Assembly: GCA_009691915.1 (NCBI GenBank)
Contig: SIAD01000004.1
Coordinates: 95,808-159,807, forward strand
Source of the DNA: Phycisphaerales bacterium
Lineage (GTDB): Bacteria; Planctomycetota; Phycisphaerae; Phycisphaerales; SM1A02
DNA: 64,000 nt
Direction: 5' to 3'
Shown here: positions 9,168 through 17,934 of the stretch, piece after piece
How the letters are laid out: each line of letters opens with the position of its first letter
Numbering within the stretch: the stretch's first letter is position 1
Translations under genes and position numbers: made by a program
Notes under the pieces: generated by a model
What the model saw: only the letters and a program-made list of their open reading frames with translations
Database searches by the model: none
What the model was told of the DNA's origin: nothing

Positions 9168-10611
9168 CGCGCGAGGTGTACAACGGCTCGCGCGCGTTCG
9201 GCTGGGCCTGTTCTCGCGCGGGTCGTGCCGGTCGTCGGATCGAGTTGGCGGCGATTCGCTGCACAACATCCCATCCCGGCCCCGGGAATCGGTGCAGCGC
9301 AGCCATCGTCGAGTCAAAGGCCCCGAGGAACCGATCGGCCTGCTCAATCGTCAGCGTCAGCGGTGGGGTCAGCTTGAGCACGCTGAGTCCGTGTCCCGCG
9401 ACTTGCGTGAGGATCCGATGATCTTCCATCAATGGGATTGTGACCGCTTGTGTGAACAGGTTTCTGTCAAGTGTGGAGACCAGCTTCCAGGCGGCCATCA
9501 AGGGCAGGCTCTTGGGCTTCCCGAACTCGATCCCGATCATCAGCCCGCGCTGGCGAATCTCTCGCATGAACTCGTAGCGAGATTGCATGGCGCGGAGCCC
9601 GTGGGCGAGATGGGCGCCGGTAGAACGGGCGCGTTCGGCCAGGCGTTCGTCGTCATACACCGCGAGTGTTGCCAACGCTGCGACCATCGCCAGTGATCCC
9701 ATGTGAAAGCTCGACGAGTGGACGATCGCCCTGTCCAAGCGCGAGAAGACGCTGTCCCAGACCCGTCGGGTCAGAAGGACTGCTCCTACTGGGACGAATC
9801 CGCCCGAGAGTCCCTTGCTCAGCACGACCATGTCCGGCTCGATCGACCCCTCCTGATCGATGGCGAGGAACGATCCTGTCCGCCCCACCCCAGTCTGGAC
9901 TTCGTCGACGACGAATAGTGTCTTGTGTCGCTTGCAGAGGCGCGAGGCTTCCTCAAGGTATCCCGGAGGCGGAATGTTGACTCCCTTCCCCTGAATCGGT
10001 TCGACAACAAAGGCTGCGACATCGCCGAGCGACAGCTCGCGCTCGAGGGCTTCAAGGTCCCCAAAGCCGACGCGGCGGATTCGGCCATCGAACGGTCCGA
10101 ATCCCTCGCGGAAGCTCTCGCATCCCGTGATCGCAAGCGCTCCTGAAGTAAGTCCATGGAAGGCGTTGTGCGTCGAGACAATCGTCGGCCGCCCGGAGGC
10201 ACACTTCGCGAACTTGATTGCTGCTTCGATCCCTTCTGCCCCGGAGTTAGCGAAGAACACACGGTCGAGTCCGCGACCGACGCGCGACACGAGCGACGCG
10301 GCCAGCGCGCCCGCAAGCGGGGGCACTTCAAACTGCACCATCGACGGGTGGTCGCTCGCGAGCAGATCCGCGAGCGCCTTTCGCACGACGGGATGGTTGC
10401 GTCCGATGTTGCAGACGGCGTACCCCCCGATCATGTCCAGATACTCCCGCCCCTCGCGATCCCAAAGCGAGCATCCACTTGCCCGGACATACTCCCGATC
10501 AAATCCGATGATCTTGAGGACCCGGGCCCAGAGGGGGTTCACATGCTCAGCGAACTGACCGACCCCGTCTGCGCGCAGGTCTTCGAACTGCGACCCCAAG
10601 TCAAATGGCAT
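9160..10611 (-). CDS. class III PLP-dependent aminotransferase
   Basis: A 483-residue fold-type I PLP enzyme. Seen motifs: FANSGAEGIEAAIKFAK (phosphate pocket), THNAFHGLTSGAL, VEPIQGKGVNIPP, FVVDEVQTGVGRTG (the Asp pairs with the PLP nitrogen) and VVLSKGLSGGFVPVGA with the Schiff-base lysine. It belongs with the ornithine/acetylornithine/omega-amino acid group, but the substrate cannot be read from sequence. The last 40 residues (Arg/Pro-rich) are a non-family tail. It overlaps the upstream pyrC by 11 bp and the downstream RND gene by 8 bp. Aminotransferase next to an HpnN-like RND protein recalls the HpnO/HpnN pair of hopanoid biosynthesis, but no other hopanoid gene is present here, so this remains a guess. 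Confidence 0.88.
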   Translation of the reverse strand: MPFDLGSQFEDLRADGVGQFAEHVNPLWARVLKIIGFDREYVRASGCSLWDREGREYLDMIGGYAVCNIGRNHPVVRKALADLLASDHPSMVQFEVPPLAGALAASLVSRVGRGLDRVFFANSGAEGIEAAIKFAKCASGRPTIVSTHNAFHGLTSGALAITGCESFREGFGPFDGRIRRVGFGDLEALERELSLGDVAAFVVEPIQGKGVNIPPPGYLEEASRLCKRHKTLFVVDEVQTGVGRTGSFLAIDQEGSIEPDMVVLSKGLSGGFVPVGAVLLTRRVWDSVFSRLDRAIVHSSSFHMGSLAMVAALATLAVYDDERLAERARSTGAHLAHGLRAMQSRYEFMREIRQRGLMIGIEFGKPKSLPLMAAWKLVSTLDRNLFTQAVTIPLMEDHRILTQVAGHGLSVLKLTPPLTLTIEQADRFLGAFDSTMAALHRFPGPGWDVVQRIAANSIRRPARPAREQAQPNAREPLYTSRDA

Positions 10612-11956
10612 GACTCACCTCTCGCGGCGAGCGATCCGAGTCGATCAGTGTGCCACCGCAGAGCAGCCATCGCCCGCCGACGAAAACTTCGCGCGCACGG
10701 CCCTCGACCTGCCAGCCGTCGAAGGGGCAGTTGCGGCTCTTCGAATGAAATGCCCCCGAGTCGATTCGCCACCTCGCCTCAGGGTCGATGACGGTGACAT
10801 CGGCCCTCTGCCCCACATCCAGCCGCCCAAGGCCGGTCTGTTCCAAGCCAAGGAGTCTCGCGGGCTCGATCGTCATCATCGCCAGGAGCCGCGGCCAGGA
10901 GATCGCTCCCGAAGTCACCAGCGCCTTCACATAGAGGGGCAGCGCGCACTCGAGGCCGATCATCCCGAATGGCGCACTCGCGAAGTCACGCGCTTTGTCT
11001 GATGCGCTGTGGGGCGCGTGATCGGTCGCCAGCACGGAGATCGTCCCATCGACGATCCCCTCGATCAGCGCGCGAATGTCCGAGTCCGCCCGCAGCGGCG
11101 GATTGACCTTCATAACCGCGTTGTACTGGTCGCAAGCGTCCTCAGTCAGCAGGAGATGGTGTGGGGACGCTTCCGCGCTGATCGGCTGACCGTCCGCCCG
11201 CGCGCGCCGGATGATCTCGACGGCCCCCGCAGACGAGAGGTGTTGCGCGTGATAGCGGCACTGATACGCCCTGTTCAGGCGGATGTCCCGCTCAATGATC
11301 ACTTCCTCGGCGACCCGCGGCCAGCCGCCAAGTCCGAGGCGCGCGCTGACGACCCCAGCATTCATGACGCCACCGTCGGTCAGCGTCGGGTCCTCACAGT
11401 GCTGCATGAACGCCTTCCCGAGTGAGACGCAGATCGCCAGCACTTTCCCCATCATCCCAGCACTGGCGATGCACTGTCCGTCATCAGTGAAGGCGACCGC
11501 ACCAACCTTGGCCATCGCCCCCATCGGTGCGAGTTGCTCCCCCTGACGGCCGACGGTTGCGGCCCCGGCGACGAACACCCGTGCGCGCTCTGCAGAGTGC
11601 GCACGCATCTGCACAAACTCCACGGTGCTGGGGAGGTCGATCGCAGGGGTCGTGTTCGGCATGCAGCAGACGGAGGTGAATCCACCCGCGATGGCCGCCG
11701 AGGCACCAGAGGTGATCGTCTCCTTGTTTTCGGCCCCCGGCTCTCGAAGATGCACATGGGGATCAACGAGGCCCGGCGAGACGATCGTCCCCTCGCACTC
11801 GATGACTGTGCATCCTTCTGGCGGCAGCACTCGTCCCGGGCTCGTGCAGATTTCGGCAACGACTTGGCCCACGATCAGGAGATCGGCGGTGGCATCAAAG
11901 CCGCTCGCCGGATCGATGACCCTTCCGCCACGAAGCAAGTACGACCTAGTCACCAC
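10601..11956 (-). CDS. pyrC: dihydroorotase (type I)
   Basis: Catalyses ring closure of N-carbamoyl-aspartate in pyrimidine synthesis. The 451-residue amidohydrolase has the Zn motif GLVDPHVHLREPG near residue 60, a metal-binding histidine region at EASPHHLLLTEDA, and the catalytic ATDHAPHSASDK near residue 305. The length and HLREPG context fit the long class I dihydroorotases. Translation starts at GTG 11956, preceded at a good distance by AGGA (TAGGATCGGGTT). The gene lies directly behind the terminator of the upstream small lipoprotein, so it needs its own promoter. Aspartate carbamoyltransferase is not adjacent. Confidence 0.95.
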   Translation of the reverse strand: MVTRSYLLRGGRVIDPASGFDATADLLIVGQVVAEICTSPGRVLPPEGCTVIECEGTIVSPGLVDPHVHLREPGAENKETITSGASAAIAGGFTSVCCMPNTTPAIDLPSTVEFVQMRAHSAERARVFVAGAATVGRQGEQLAPMGAMAKVGAVAFTDDGQCIASAGMMGKVLAICVSLGKAFMQHCEDPTLTDGGVMNAGVVSARLGLGGWPRVAEEVIIERDIRLNRAYQCRYHAQHLSSAGAVEIIRRARADGQPISAEASPHHLLLTEDACDQYNAVMKVNPPLRADSDIRALIEGIVDGTISVLATDHAPHSASDKARDFASAPFGMIGLECALPLYVKALVTSGAISWPRLLAMMTIEPARLLGLEQTGLGRLDVGQRADVTVIDPEARWRIDSGAFHSKSRNCPFDGWQVEGRAREVFVGGRWLLCGGTLIDSDRSPREVSHAI

Positions 11957-11980
11957 AACCCGATCCTATCGGAACGAGCC

Positions 11981-12017
11981 TCAAAAAAAGAAAGCCCCGC
12001 CACAACTGTGGCGGGGC
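11981..12017 (-). terminator. intrinsic terminator after the Cys-rich lipoprotein gene
   Basis: A perfect inverted repeat at 11994-12017 (GCCCCGCCAC, four-base loop, GTGGCGGGGC) is followed on the - strand by TTTCTTTTTTT at 11981-11993. This is the textbook rho-independent arrangement for transcripts of the gene at 12062-12349. It is the only terminator with a strong T tract seen in the window. It ends 25 bp before the pyrC start codon. Confidence 0.92.
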
Positions 12018-12061
12018 GGATGATCCGTCGGTGATCGTCGCGAACGACGATGAATACCGGT

Positions 12062-12349
12062 TCAGCCGTTGCTCTTGCCCGACATCGGGCAGGCGCCGCA
12101 GCCGGACTTCTTCTGACCGCTGACAGCGCCAGGTGCAGCGGCGGCTGGGGTAGCAGCCGCGTCGGCCTTGGCAGCCTTGTCCTTGGAGGAGCAAGCAGCC
12201 TTGGTGGCCGCATCGCAGGTCACGGCCTTGTTCTCTTTGCAGCAGGTGCTGCTGCCGACGGCGCCCGGGGCGGTCGTCGATGAGGTTGAGTTGCAGGCCG
12301 CGAGGGCGAGGAAGAGGGCGCTGCCGGTGATGAGTGCGAAACGCTTCAT
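12062..12349 (-). CDS. small cysteine-rich lipoprotein, function unknown
   Basis: A 95-residue protein starting MKRFALITGSALFLALAACN, a typical lipoprotein signal with lipobox LAAC. The mature part is Ala/Lys/Ser-rich and low in complexity, but has a suggestive set of Cys residues: a CC pair, two single Cys, and a C-terminal GCGACPMSG. That pattern could bind a metal or form disulfides, yet it matches no family I recognise. I start at ATG 12349 because the longer frame from 12367 only prepends MEHRTT to an already perfect signal peptide. It is monocistronic: its own terminator follows and uvrC diverges upstream. Confidence 0.72.
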   Translation of the reverse strand: MKRFALITGSALFLALAACNSTSSTTAPGAVGSSTCCKENKAVTCDAATKAACSSKDKAAKADAAATPAAAAPGAVSGQKKSGCGACPMSGKSNG

Positions 12350-12411
12350 AGTGGTTCGATGCTCCATTAGTGGTGTTGGTGATTGCTTGACGAGTGAGTT
12401 GCGATCCTAGC

Positions 12412-13794
12412 ATGGTGAACGGCCAATCCCTCCTAGTATTTCACGCCGTGCCCGAGGAATCCGCAGACTCGCTGCTCGCAAAGGCCCGGGCACTGCCGCG
12501 GGTCCCAGGGGTCTACCTGCTCAGGGACTACGCCGGAGTGGTCCTCTATGTCGGGAAAGCCCGTTTGTTACCGGATCGAGTCTCCGCGTATTTCGTCCCC
12601 AAGGCTGACCATGGACCGAGGAAACAGCCCATGCTCGCGCTCATTTCGGACTTCGACACCGTGCCCTGTGAGGGGGAGTGGGAGGCGCTCCTCATGGAGG
12701 CGCGCCTCATCAAGGATCTCAAACCGAAGTTCAATCGGATGCTCCTGGACGACAAGTCCTTCCCGTACCTCGTCGTCACCACCCGAGACGAATTCCCCGG
12801 TGTCTATATCACGCGCGATCCCGAATCCGAGGCGACCCGAGGTGGACGGGTGTTTGGCCCATTCGTCAGCGGTGGTTCGCTGAGGCGTGCCGTCGAGATG
12901 CTTCAGCGCGTGTTCAAGTACCGCACCTGCGAACTGACGATCCGAGCTGACGATCCAACGAATTCGCGCTTTCGGCCGTGCCTGTTGCACGCCATCGGCC
13001 AGTGCAGCGCACCCTGCGCCAACAGAATCTCCCGCGATGCCTACGGCGAGGACATAGGCCGCTTCCTGCGCTTCATTGTGAGCAAGCGAAGCGCAATGAA
13101 GCGCGAACTCACCCAGGAGATGACCTTGGCGGCCGACGGGCAGCAGTTCGAGCGTGCCGCCGTATTGCGGGATCAGATTGAGGCGATCGAGCGGCTCGAT
13201 GATCGCGAGCAACGCGGAGATCTTGCCGAGTACGAGTGGCAGCCGGAAGTGACTTCATTGATCGAGGATCCGGTAAAGGGGCTGCGCTCCCTCCAGCGGG
13301 CACTCGGGCATCCCGCACAGATCCGCTGCATTGAAGCGATCGACATTGCCCATCTTGGGGGCAACGAGACAGTCGGCAGCAAAGTGTGCTTCATGGATGG
13401 CCGTCCCTTCCGCGATGGCTATCGCAGGTATCGGGTGCGCAGCGTCACGAACAACGATGTCATGGCCATTCGCGAGGTCGTGTCCCGCCGCTACCGCGAC
13501 GCCGGCGAGGGCAAAGAGCTCTTCCCCGACCTCATCATCATCGACGGCGGGAGTGCCCAACTCAGCGCGGCGATGGATGCATTCGGCGAGCTCGGTCAGA
13601 CGCCGCCAATGGTGATCGGTCTCGCCAAGCGCGAAGAACTTATCTACACCGTTGGGTGTTTGGAGCCGATCCGCCTCGGAAGGGAAAATCCAGGATTGCG
13701 CCTCTGTCAGGCGGTGCGCGATGAGGCGCATCGCTTCGCGCAGCACTATCACCACATTCTTCGGAGCAAGCGCGTGATCGGCGAGCCACCGTGA
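12412..13794 (+). CDS. uvrC: UvrC-type excinuclease subunit lacking the C-terminal HhH domain
   Basis: Predicted dual-incision nuclease of nucleotide excision repair. In order: GIY-YIG domain (VPGVYLLRDYAGVVLYVGKA), the YRTCELT region with the Cys-rich RPCLLHAIGQCSAPC, a UVR motif (LAADGQQFERAAVLRDQIEA), and the RNase H-like second nuclease (CIEAIDIAHLGGNETVGSKV; PDLIIIDGGSAQLSAAMDA; RDEAHRFAQHYHHILRS). At 460 residues it stops just after the RNase H domain; standard UvrC has about 600 residues with two helix-hairpin-helix motifs that follow. No HhH sequence is visible downstream in any frame. ATG 12412 is the preferred start; GTG 12394 and 12448 are in frame. It could be a UvrC-like paralogue rather than the only UvrC. 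Confidence 0.87.
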   Translation: MVNGQSLLVFHAVPEESADSLLAKARALPRVPGVYLLRDYAGVVLYVGKARLLPDRVSAYFVPKADHGPRKQPMLALISDFDTVPCEGEWEALLMEARLIKDLKPKFNRMLLDDKSFPYLVVTTRDEFPGVYITRDPESEATRGGRVFGPFVSGGSLRRAVEMLQRVFKYRTCELTIRADDPTNSRFRPCLLHAIGQCSAPCANRISRDAYGEDIGRFLRFIVSKRSAMKRELTQEMTLAADGQQFERAAVLRDQIEAIERLDDREQRGDLAEYEWQPEVTSLIEDPVKGLRSLQRALGHPAQIRCIEAIDIAHLGGNETVGSKVCFMDGRPFRDGYRRYRVRSVTNNDVMAIREVVSRRYRDAGEGKELFPDLIIIDGGSAQLSAAMDAFGELGQTPPMVIGLAKREELIYTVGCLEPIRLGRENPGLRLCQAVRDEAHRFAQHYHHILRSKRVIGEPP

Positions 13795-13801
13795 GTTGCG
13801 G

Positions 13802-13847
13802 CGCCCCCCCGCGCGCGCGTCCCCATCCGAGTGCGGGCGGGGGGGCG
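13802..13847. terminator. GC-rich hairpin between converging uvrC and ftsH
   Basis: CGCCCCCCC at 13802-13810 pairs with GGGGGGGCG at 13839-13847. It lies 8 bp after the uvrC stop and 77 bp beyond the ftsH stop, the place for a bidirectional terminator. There is no T tract, so the call rests on position and stem alone. Confidence 0.4.
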
Positions 13848-13923
13848 AGTCGGTGCGCGATTCTCTCGCCCGTGCGGCTTACGCGGCGGACTGCCGCATC
13901 GGACCCCGCAGTCCTTCGCAGCT

Positions 13924-15978
13924 TCAAACCGGATTGGCGATCGCCCCGGGGGGAATGTCAGTCTGCGACTCGGGACCTGGGGTGGCTGCCGGGGGCTTGG
14001 GCAGTTCGCGCTGGAGGAGATCCGAAACCGTGGGTCGCTCGAACGGTTCGCCTCGGAGGACCTTGTCAACTTCCTCCTGCGACAGAGTCTCGACGCGCAG
14101 CAGTGCTTCGGCGATCGCGACCACCTTTGGCCAGTTCTCGGTGACTTGCTGGGCGGCGTCGCGGTACGCGGCGTCGATCAACTCGCGGACCTCCTCGTCG
14201 ATCACCCGCGCAGTTTCGGGTGAATAGTCCTTCTCGGGGATGAAGGTTTCGCGCTCGTCCGCCCCCGAATAATTGACGAATCCGAGCCGCTGCGACATCC
14301 CCCACTGGAGCACCATCGTGCGCGCGTACGCTGTCGCCATGCGGATGTCCATTGCGGCCCCGCTGGAGATGTCGCCGGTCTTGCGCTCTTCCGCGATCCG
14401 TCCTCCGCAGAGCACCCTCATCGTGGCTAGGAGGTACTTGCGCGAGTAGCCGTACCGATCCTTTTCAGGAAGACTGAAGGTCGCCCCCATCGCCTGCCCG
14501 CGCGGAATGATCGTGACCTTGTGCAGGGGATCGGCATCGGTGAGGATCACCTGCAGCAGGGCATGCCCGGCCTCGTGGTAGGCGGTCGCAACTCGCTCCT
14601 GTTCCTCGATCTTGCGGCTCTTGTTCGCCCGTCCGAAACGCACCTTGTCGCGCGCCTCCTCAAGATCCTCGGTCCCGACGAAGTCCTTCTCCGCCATCGT
14701 CGCGATGATCGCGGCCTCGTTGATGATGGCTGCGAGATCCGCTCCCGAAAACATCGGTGTCCCTCGCGCCAGCCGGTCGAGGTCGACATCCGGGGCCGTC
14801 TTGACCTTGCGCGCGTGGACCGCAAGGATCTGACGGCGGCCCTGGATGTCAGGCAGCGGGACCGCGACCTGCCGATCGAATCGTCCGGGCCTGGTGAGCG
14901 CGGGGTCGAGCACATCGGGGCGGTTCGTCGCCGCAATCACGATGATCTGATCGTTGGCTTCGAAGCCGTCCATTTCCACGAGGATCGCGTTGAGGGTCTG
15001 TTCGCGCTCGTCATGCCCGCCGGAAGAGAATCCCCCGCCGCGTCGCCTGCCGACCGCGTCGATCTCGTCGAGAAAGATGATGCACGGAGAGTTGTCCTTG
15101 GCCTGCTTGAACAGATCACGCACGCGGCTGGCGCCGACCCCGACGAACATCTCCACGAAATCCGAACCTGAGATCGAGAAGAAGGGGACATCGGCTTCAC
15201 CGGCGATCGCCTTGGCCAGCAGCGTCTTGCCGCACCCGGGTTGTCCCGAGAGAAGCACTCCGCGCGGGATCCTCCCTCCGAGCTTGCTGAACTTCTTGGG
15301 GTTCTTCAGAAACTCGACGATCTCCTTCACTTCGTCCTTCGCTTCATCAACTCCCGCGACATCGGCGAAGGTGATGTTCACATTTTCCTTGTTCGTCACG
15401 CGGTGACGGCTCTTGCCGAACGCCCCCAGCATGCCGCCGGGACCTCCGCCTCCCGCTCCGCGCATGCTGCGCGAGATGAGAAAGAACAGGACGCCGAAGA
15501 TCAGCACAACCGGCGCCACCGAGATGAGCAGCTGGACCATCACGCTCTGGCCGACCTGCTCCTGCCACTTGACACCGGCGGTGGTGAGTTGTGCGCGGAT
15601 CCAGTCGTATTCGCCGGGGATGATCTTGACCCAGACCTGGCTGCCCTTTTGTCCATCGCGGTCCTTGGCCCCGGGTAGTGCCTTTGCGAGGGTCGCCATC
15701 AGTTGGTTGTCTTCGATGATCACGGAGGCGGGTTCGAAGTACCCCTCCTTGGCCATGACGAAGAATTCCTGCTGCGTCTGAATCGCCTCGCCCCTCTGCG
15801 AAGTGCTCGTGAGCACGGTCCAGATGACCGCGATCACCGCCAACAGCAGGATGTAGGTCACGAACTGACGCCGGGCCTTGGGTGGCGGATTTCCGCCCGC
15901 ACCGGGCTTCGTTGGGCCGCCGCCTGAACCTCCACCGGAGTTGCCTTCGGACGGACCATCACCCTTGCTCATAGCCAT
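13924..15978 (-). CDS. ftsH: ATP-dependent membrane zinc metalloprotease FtsH
   Basis: A membrane-anchored AAA+ protease that degrades misfolded membrane and some regulatory proteins. Order: Gly-rich N-terminus, TM1 ([20 protein letters not shown]), periplasmic domain, TM2 ([20 protein letters not shown]), AAA domain with Walker A GQPGCGKT and Walker [18 protein letters not shown] region [20 protein letters not shown], and the zinc site HEAGH in the M41 domain. The Walker A is unusual: most FtsH proteins have GPPGTGKT, but Lys and Thr are kept. I start at ATG 15978 (ATG 15972 and 16014 are alternatives), giving 684 residues. It is the last gene of bamD-lptE-ftsH, 58 bp after lptE. Confidence 0.95.
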   Translation of the reverse strand: MAMSKGDGPSEGNSGGGSGGGPTKPGAGGNPPPKARRQFVTYILLLAVIAVIWTVLTSTSQRGEAIQTQQEFFVMAKEGYFEPASVIIEDNQLMATLAKALPGAKDRDGQKGSQVWVKIIPGEYDWIRAQLTTAGVKWQEQVGQSVMVQLLISVAPVVLIFGVLFFLISRSMRGAGGGGPGGMLGAFGKSRHRVTNKENVNITFADVAGVDEAKDEVKEIVEFLKNPKKFSKLGGRIPRGVLLSGQPGCGKTLLAKAIAGEADVPFFSISGSDFVEMFVGVGASRVRDLFKQAKDNSPCIIFLDEIDAVGRRRGGGFSSGGHDEREQTLNAILVEMDGFEANDQIIVIAATNRPDVLDPALTRPGRFDRQVAVPLPDIQGRRQILAVHARKVKTAPDVDLDRLARGTPMFSGADLAAIINEAAIIATMAEKDFVGTEDLEEARDKVRFGRANKSRKIEEQERVATAYHEAGHALLQVILTDADPLHKVTIIPRGQAMGATFSLPEKDRYGYSRKYLLATMRVLCGGRIAEERKTGDISSGAAMDIRMATAYARTMVLQWGMSQRLGFVNYSGADERETFIPEKDYSPETARVIDEEVRELIDAAYRDAAQQVTENWPKVVAIAEALLRVETLSQEEVDKVLRGEPFERPTVSDLLQRELPKPPAATPGPESQTDIPPGAIANPV

Positions 15979-16036
15979 ACGGACATCGGGATGGCCGAGA
16001 CGATCGAAGTGCATTCTGGACAGGTCTTTCAATGCG

Positions 16037-16564
16037 TTACCACTCGCCTTGCATGTTTGCAACTATATCTCGCGCCAACTGCTGCGAGACTGCGAATCTC
16101 CCAAGGTCAATCGGCTGATTGTTGGGAAGGCTCGCAACAAACACGGCGGATCCTTGGAAGCCATTGCGCGCCACGATCGGCTTTCCGGTGCGCATGTCGA
16201 TCCATTCGAAGTCGACCGTGACGCGGATCGCCATTTCCTCAGTCAACCGGGTTGCCAGACTCTGCGAGAGCGTATTGAGTGTCACGCTCTTGACCGACGC
16301 CCTGAGCACGGTGTCGGCGCGCCCCTCGGGAACGACCTTGTAGGGGGTGGATGATTCGATTTCCTTGATCGTCGCATCGGTAAGTTGGAAGGAGATCCCG
16401 CGATCCTGGCTCGAGTTCTGGAAGATGGGTACCGCGACCGAGCGATACTTCGACGGATACAGCGCTCCCGAGGAGTATCCGGTCGTGGGATCCGAAGCAC
16501 ATCCAACTGTGAGTGTCAGAACCGCAGCCCACGATGCGGCGACGATGGACATGCGAATGCTCAC
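16037..16564 (-). CDS. lptE: LptE-like LPS assembly lipoprotein
   Basis: A 175-residue outer-membrane lipoprotein predicted to plug LptD during LPS insertion. Signal sequence MSIRMSIVAASWAAVLTLTV is followed by the lipobox Cys (VGCAS). The mature domain has the family pattern YRSVAVPIFQNSSQDRGISF followed by LTDATIKEIES and later LTEEMAIRVTVDFEW. The longer frame up to 17176 is spurious because it runs antisense-like through the bamD gene in another frame; the GTG at 16564 overlaps the bamD TGA, a standard coupling. The assignment rests on overall fold pattern and on the neighbour bamD; LptE sequences are weakly conserved. Confidence 0.78.
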   Translation of the reverse strand: MSIRMSIVAASWAAVLTLTVGCASDPTTGYSSGALYPSKYRSVAVPIFQNSSQDRGISFQLTDATIKEIESSTPYKVVPEGRADTVLRASVKSVTLNTLSQSLATRLTEEMAIRVTVDFEWIDMRTGKPIVARNGFQGSAVFVASLPNNQPIDLGRFAVSQQLARDIVANMQGEW

Positions 16565-17634
16565 CGCTCCGCCTTGGCCGGGCGTTCGTCCCATGTGAGC
16601 CCAAGCAGCTGCAGTCTGAGCGCGGCATAGTCGGGCAACTGCGGTCGGATCGTCGCGGGAAGTCTCGCAACCAACTGGGGAAGATCCCTGAGCGCCACGA
16701 GTGTGGCGATCGACTTCGGGTAGTTCTGAACAAGCCGCCTGATGAATACTTCGGCGGAGATCGGGTCGTCGACATAGGCGTACCACCCCGCTTCGGACAG
16801 GAGCTTCGATGCCTCCGACTCGTAGATGCGCACTAGCAGCGCGTCTGCCCCGACCCGCTGGGCAGTGATCGGGTCGAGTGCCTGTAGTTCCTTGAGCCGT
16901 GCGCTCGCCTCGAAGAGTCCCCTGGCGTCGTAGAGAGGTCCCTTGTACGAAGCAAAAAGCGAGTAAATCAGCCGCAAGCGGGCCTTTTCGACCTGTCGCG
17001 AGCGGGGGTAGTTCTGGACGAAGAGGTCGTAGGCATCGGCCGCGAGCTGAAGATCCCGTCGCCGAAAGTAGAAGTCGGCGAGCTCCATTCCAGCCTGCTC
17101 CGCCAGCTCGCTGCCAGGAAGGCGCTCCTGTATGCGGATGAGGAGTTCCTGAGCGTTGTCCTCGGTGTTGATCCACCGAAATGTTCCGAAGAACTTCTGC
17201 AACAGCCCGTTGGCGTAGGCGGTGGCAATTGACTGCTCCCGCTGGAGCGCGGTGACGAATACGTCGCTCCCCGGGTACTTGCGCACGAGGTCCTCGTACT
17301 CGTAGAGCGCCTTGTCCTCATCCCCTTGGGCCAGCAGCGAGTCCCCCTTGAGAAGGAGCGCATGTGCGCGCATCGGATCGGCTGGGAATCGTTCGAGCCA
17401 TGCCGTCGCGAGATTGAATGAGCGCGCCGCCTCGCCTCGCGCCAAGGCGAGTTGTGCCTGCCTAAGTTGATTCTGTGGGCTGTCTGAGTTCCCATCGGCG
17501 GGAGCGATCCACTGGTCATCGCTTCCAAGCTTGAAGTCGACCTGGCCGAGCGCCACCGGATCAGACGAGATCGCTGCCAGCATCCCCGCAAGGACGAGGG
17601 AGCTGTATCTTGGCGAGGGGAGTGAACGAGCCAC
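16561..17634 (-). CDS. BamD-like outer-membrane assembly TPR protein
   Basis: A 357-residue exported protein with N-terminal signal sequence (SLVLAGMLAAISSDPVALGQ). It consists of TPR-like helical pairs of the BamD/YbgF type: LERFPADPMRAHALLLKGDS, YEYEDLVRKYPGSDVF, DLFVQNYPRSRQVEKARLR and FIRRLVQNYPKSIATLVALR. No lipobox Cys is present at the signal end, unlike E. coli BamD, so it may be periplasmic rather than lipid-anchored. Start is GTG 17634. Together with lptE and ftsH downstream it forms an envelope-biogenesis operon. The family match is good; exact BamD orthology is inferred. Confidence 0.75.
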   Translation of the reverse strand: MARSLPSPRYSSLVLAGMLAAISSDPVALGQVDFKLGSDDQWIAPADGNSDSPQNQLRQAQLALARGEAARSFNLATAWLERFPADPMRAHALLLKGDSLLAQGDEDKALYEYEDLVRKYPGSDVFVTALQREQSIATAYANGLLQKFFGTFRWINTEDNAQELLIRIQERLPGSELAEQAGMELADFYFRRRDLQLAADAYDLFVQNYPRSRQVEKARLRLIYSLFASYKGPLYDARGLFEASARLKELQALDPITAQRVGADALLVRIYESEASKLLSEAGWYAYVDDPISAEVFIRRLVQNYPKSIATLVALRDLPQLVARLPATIRPQLPDYAALRLQLLGLTWDERPAKAER

Positions 17635-17694
17635 GGGTGGTACGATTCTACGGAAATGTTCGCTGCCGAGCGGAGGATCTTCGGGCTAAGCGCT

Positions 17695-17712
17695 ACCACA
17701 GGATCCTGTGGT
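17695..17712. promoter_or_regulatory. 18-bp perfect palindrome, candidate operator
   Basis: ACCACAGGATCCTGTGGT is its own reverse complement. It sits about 60 bp upstream of the bamD start and about 100 bp upstream of the predicted sigma-gene -35, a position suited to a dimeric regulator acting on either gene. No regulator can be named. Confidence 0.4.
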
Positions 17713-17814
17713 GCGTCGGGCGGTTGCCCACGAAGGCTCGGGGTCGAGGGAGCCTGGGCCCCAGCACAGCACCCGCGGTCGCCGGGGTCTCAGCGTGAAA
17801 ATCGCAGCGTCGTG

Positions 17815-17844
17815 TTGCACACTTCGAAAACCGAGATGTATAGT
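17815..17844 (+). promoter_or_regulatory. sigma70-type promoter of the FliA-type sigma gene
   Basis: TTGCAC (17815-17820) and TATAGT (17839-17844) are separated by 18 bp. The -10 matches consensus at five of six positions. Transcription would begin near 17851, giving a leader of about 85 bases before ATG 17935. Confidence 0.5.
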
Positions 17845-17934
17845 TCCCTCGTCAAGGTCAAGGATCGGCCTTGGCGTCCGCGCGATCAGGACGATTGCGT
17901 TGGATGATCGGAATAGGTCAAGGAGAGACCACCC

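Larger units (their letters stand above)
17635..17934. other. 300-bp divergent intergenic region (bamD-like / sigma factor)
   Basis: The only non-coding stretch in the window that reaches 300 bases. It contains an 18-bp perfect palindrome (17695-17712), a sigma70-type promoter pointing to the sigma-factor gene (17815-17844), and AAGGAGAG just before that gene. A TAGAAT hexamer on the - strand (17645-17650) could be the -10 for bamD. No convincing short gene or structured RNA was seen. Confidence 0.6.

Noticed and set aside
13795..13923. Frameshifted HhH domain of UvrC after the stop
   Set aside because: None of the three forward frames shows the G-x-G hairpin pattern or related sequence before the ftsH stop.
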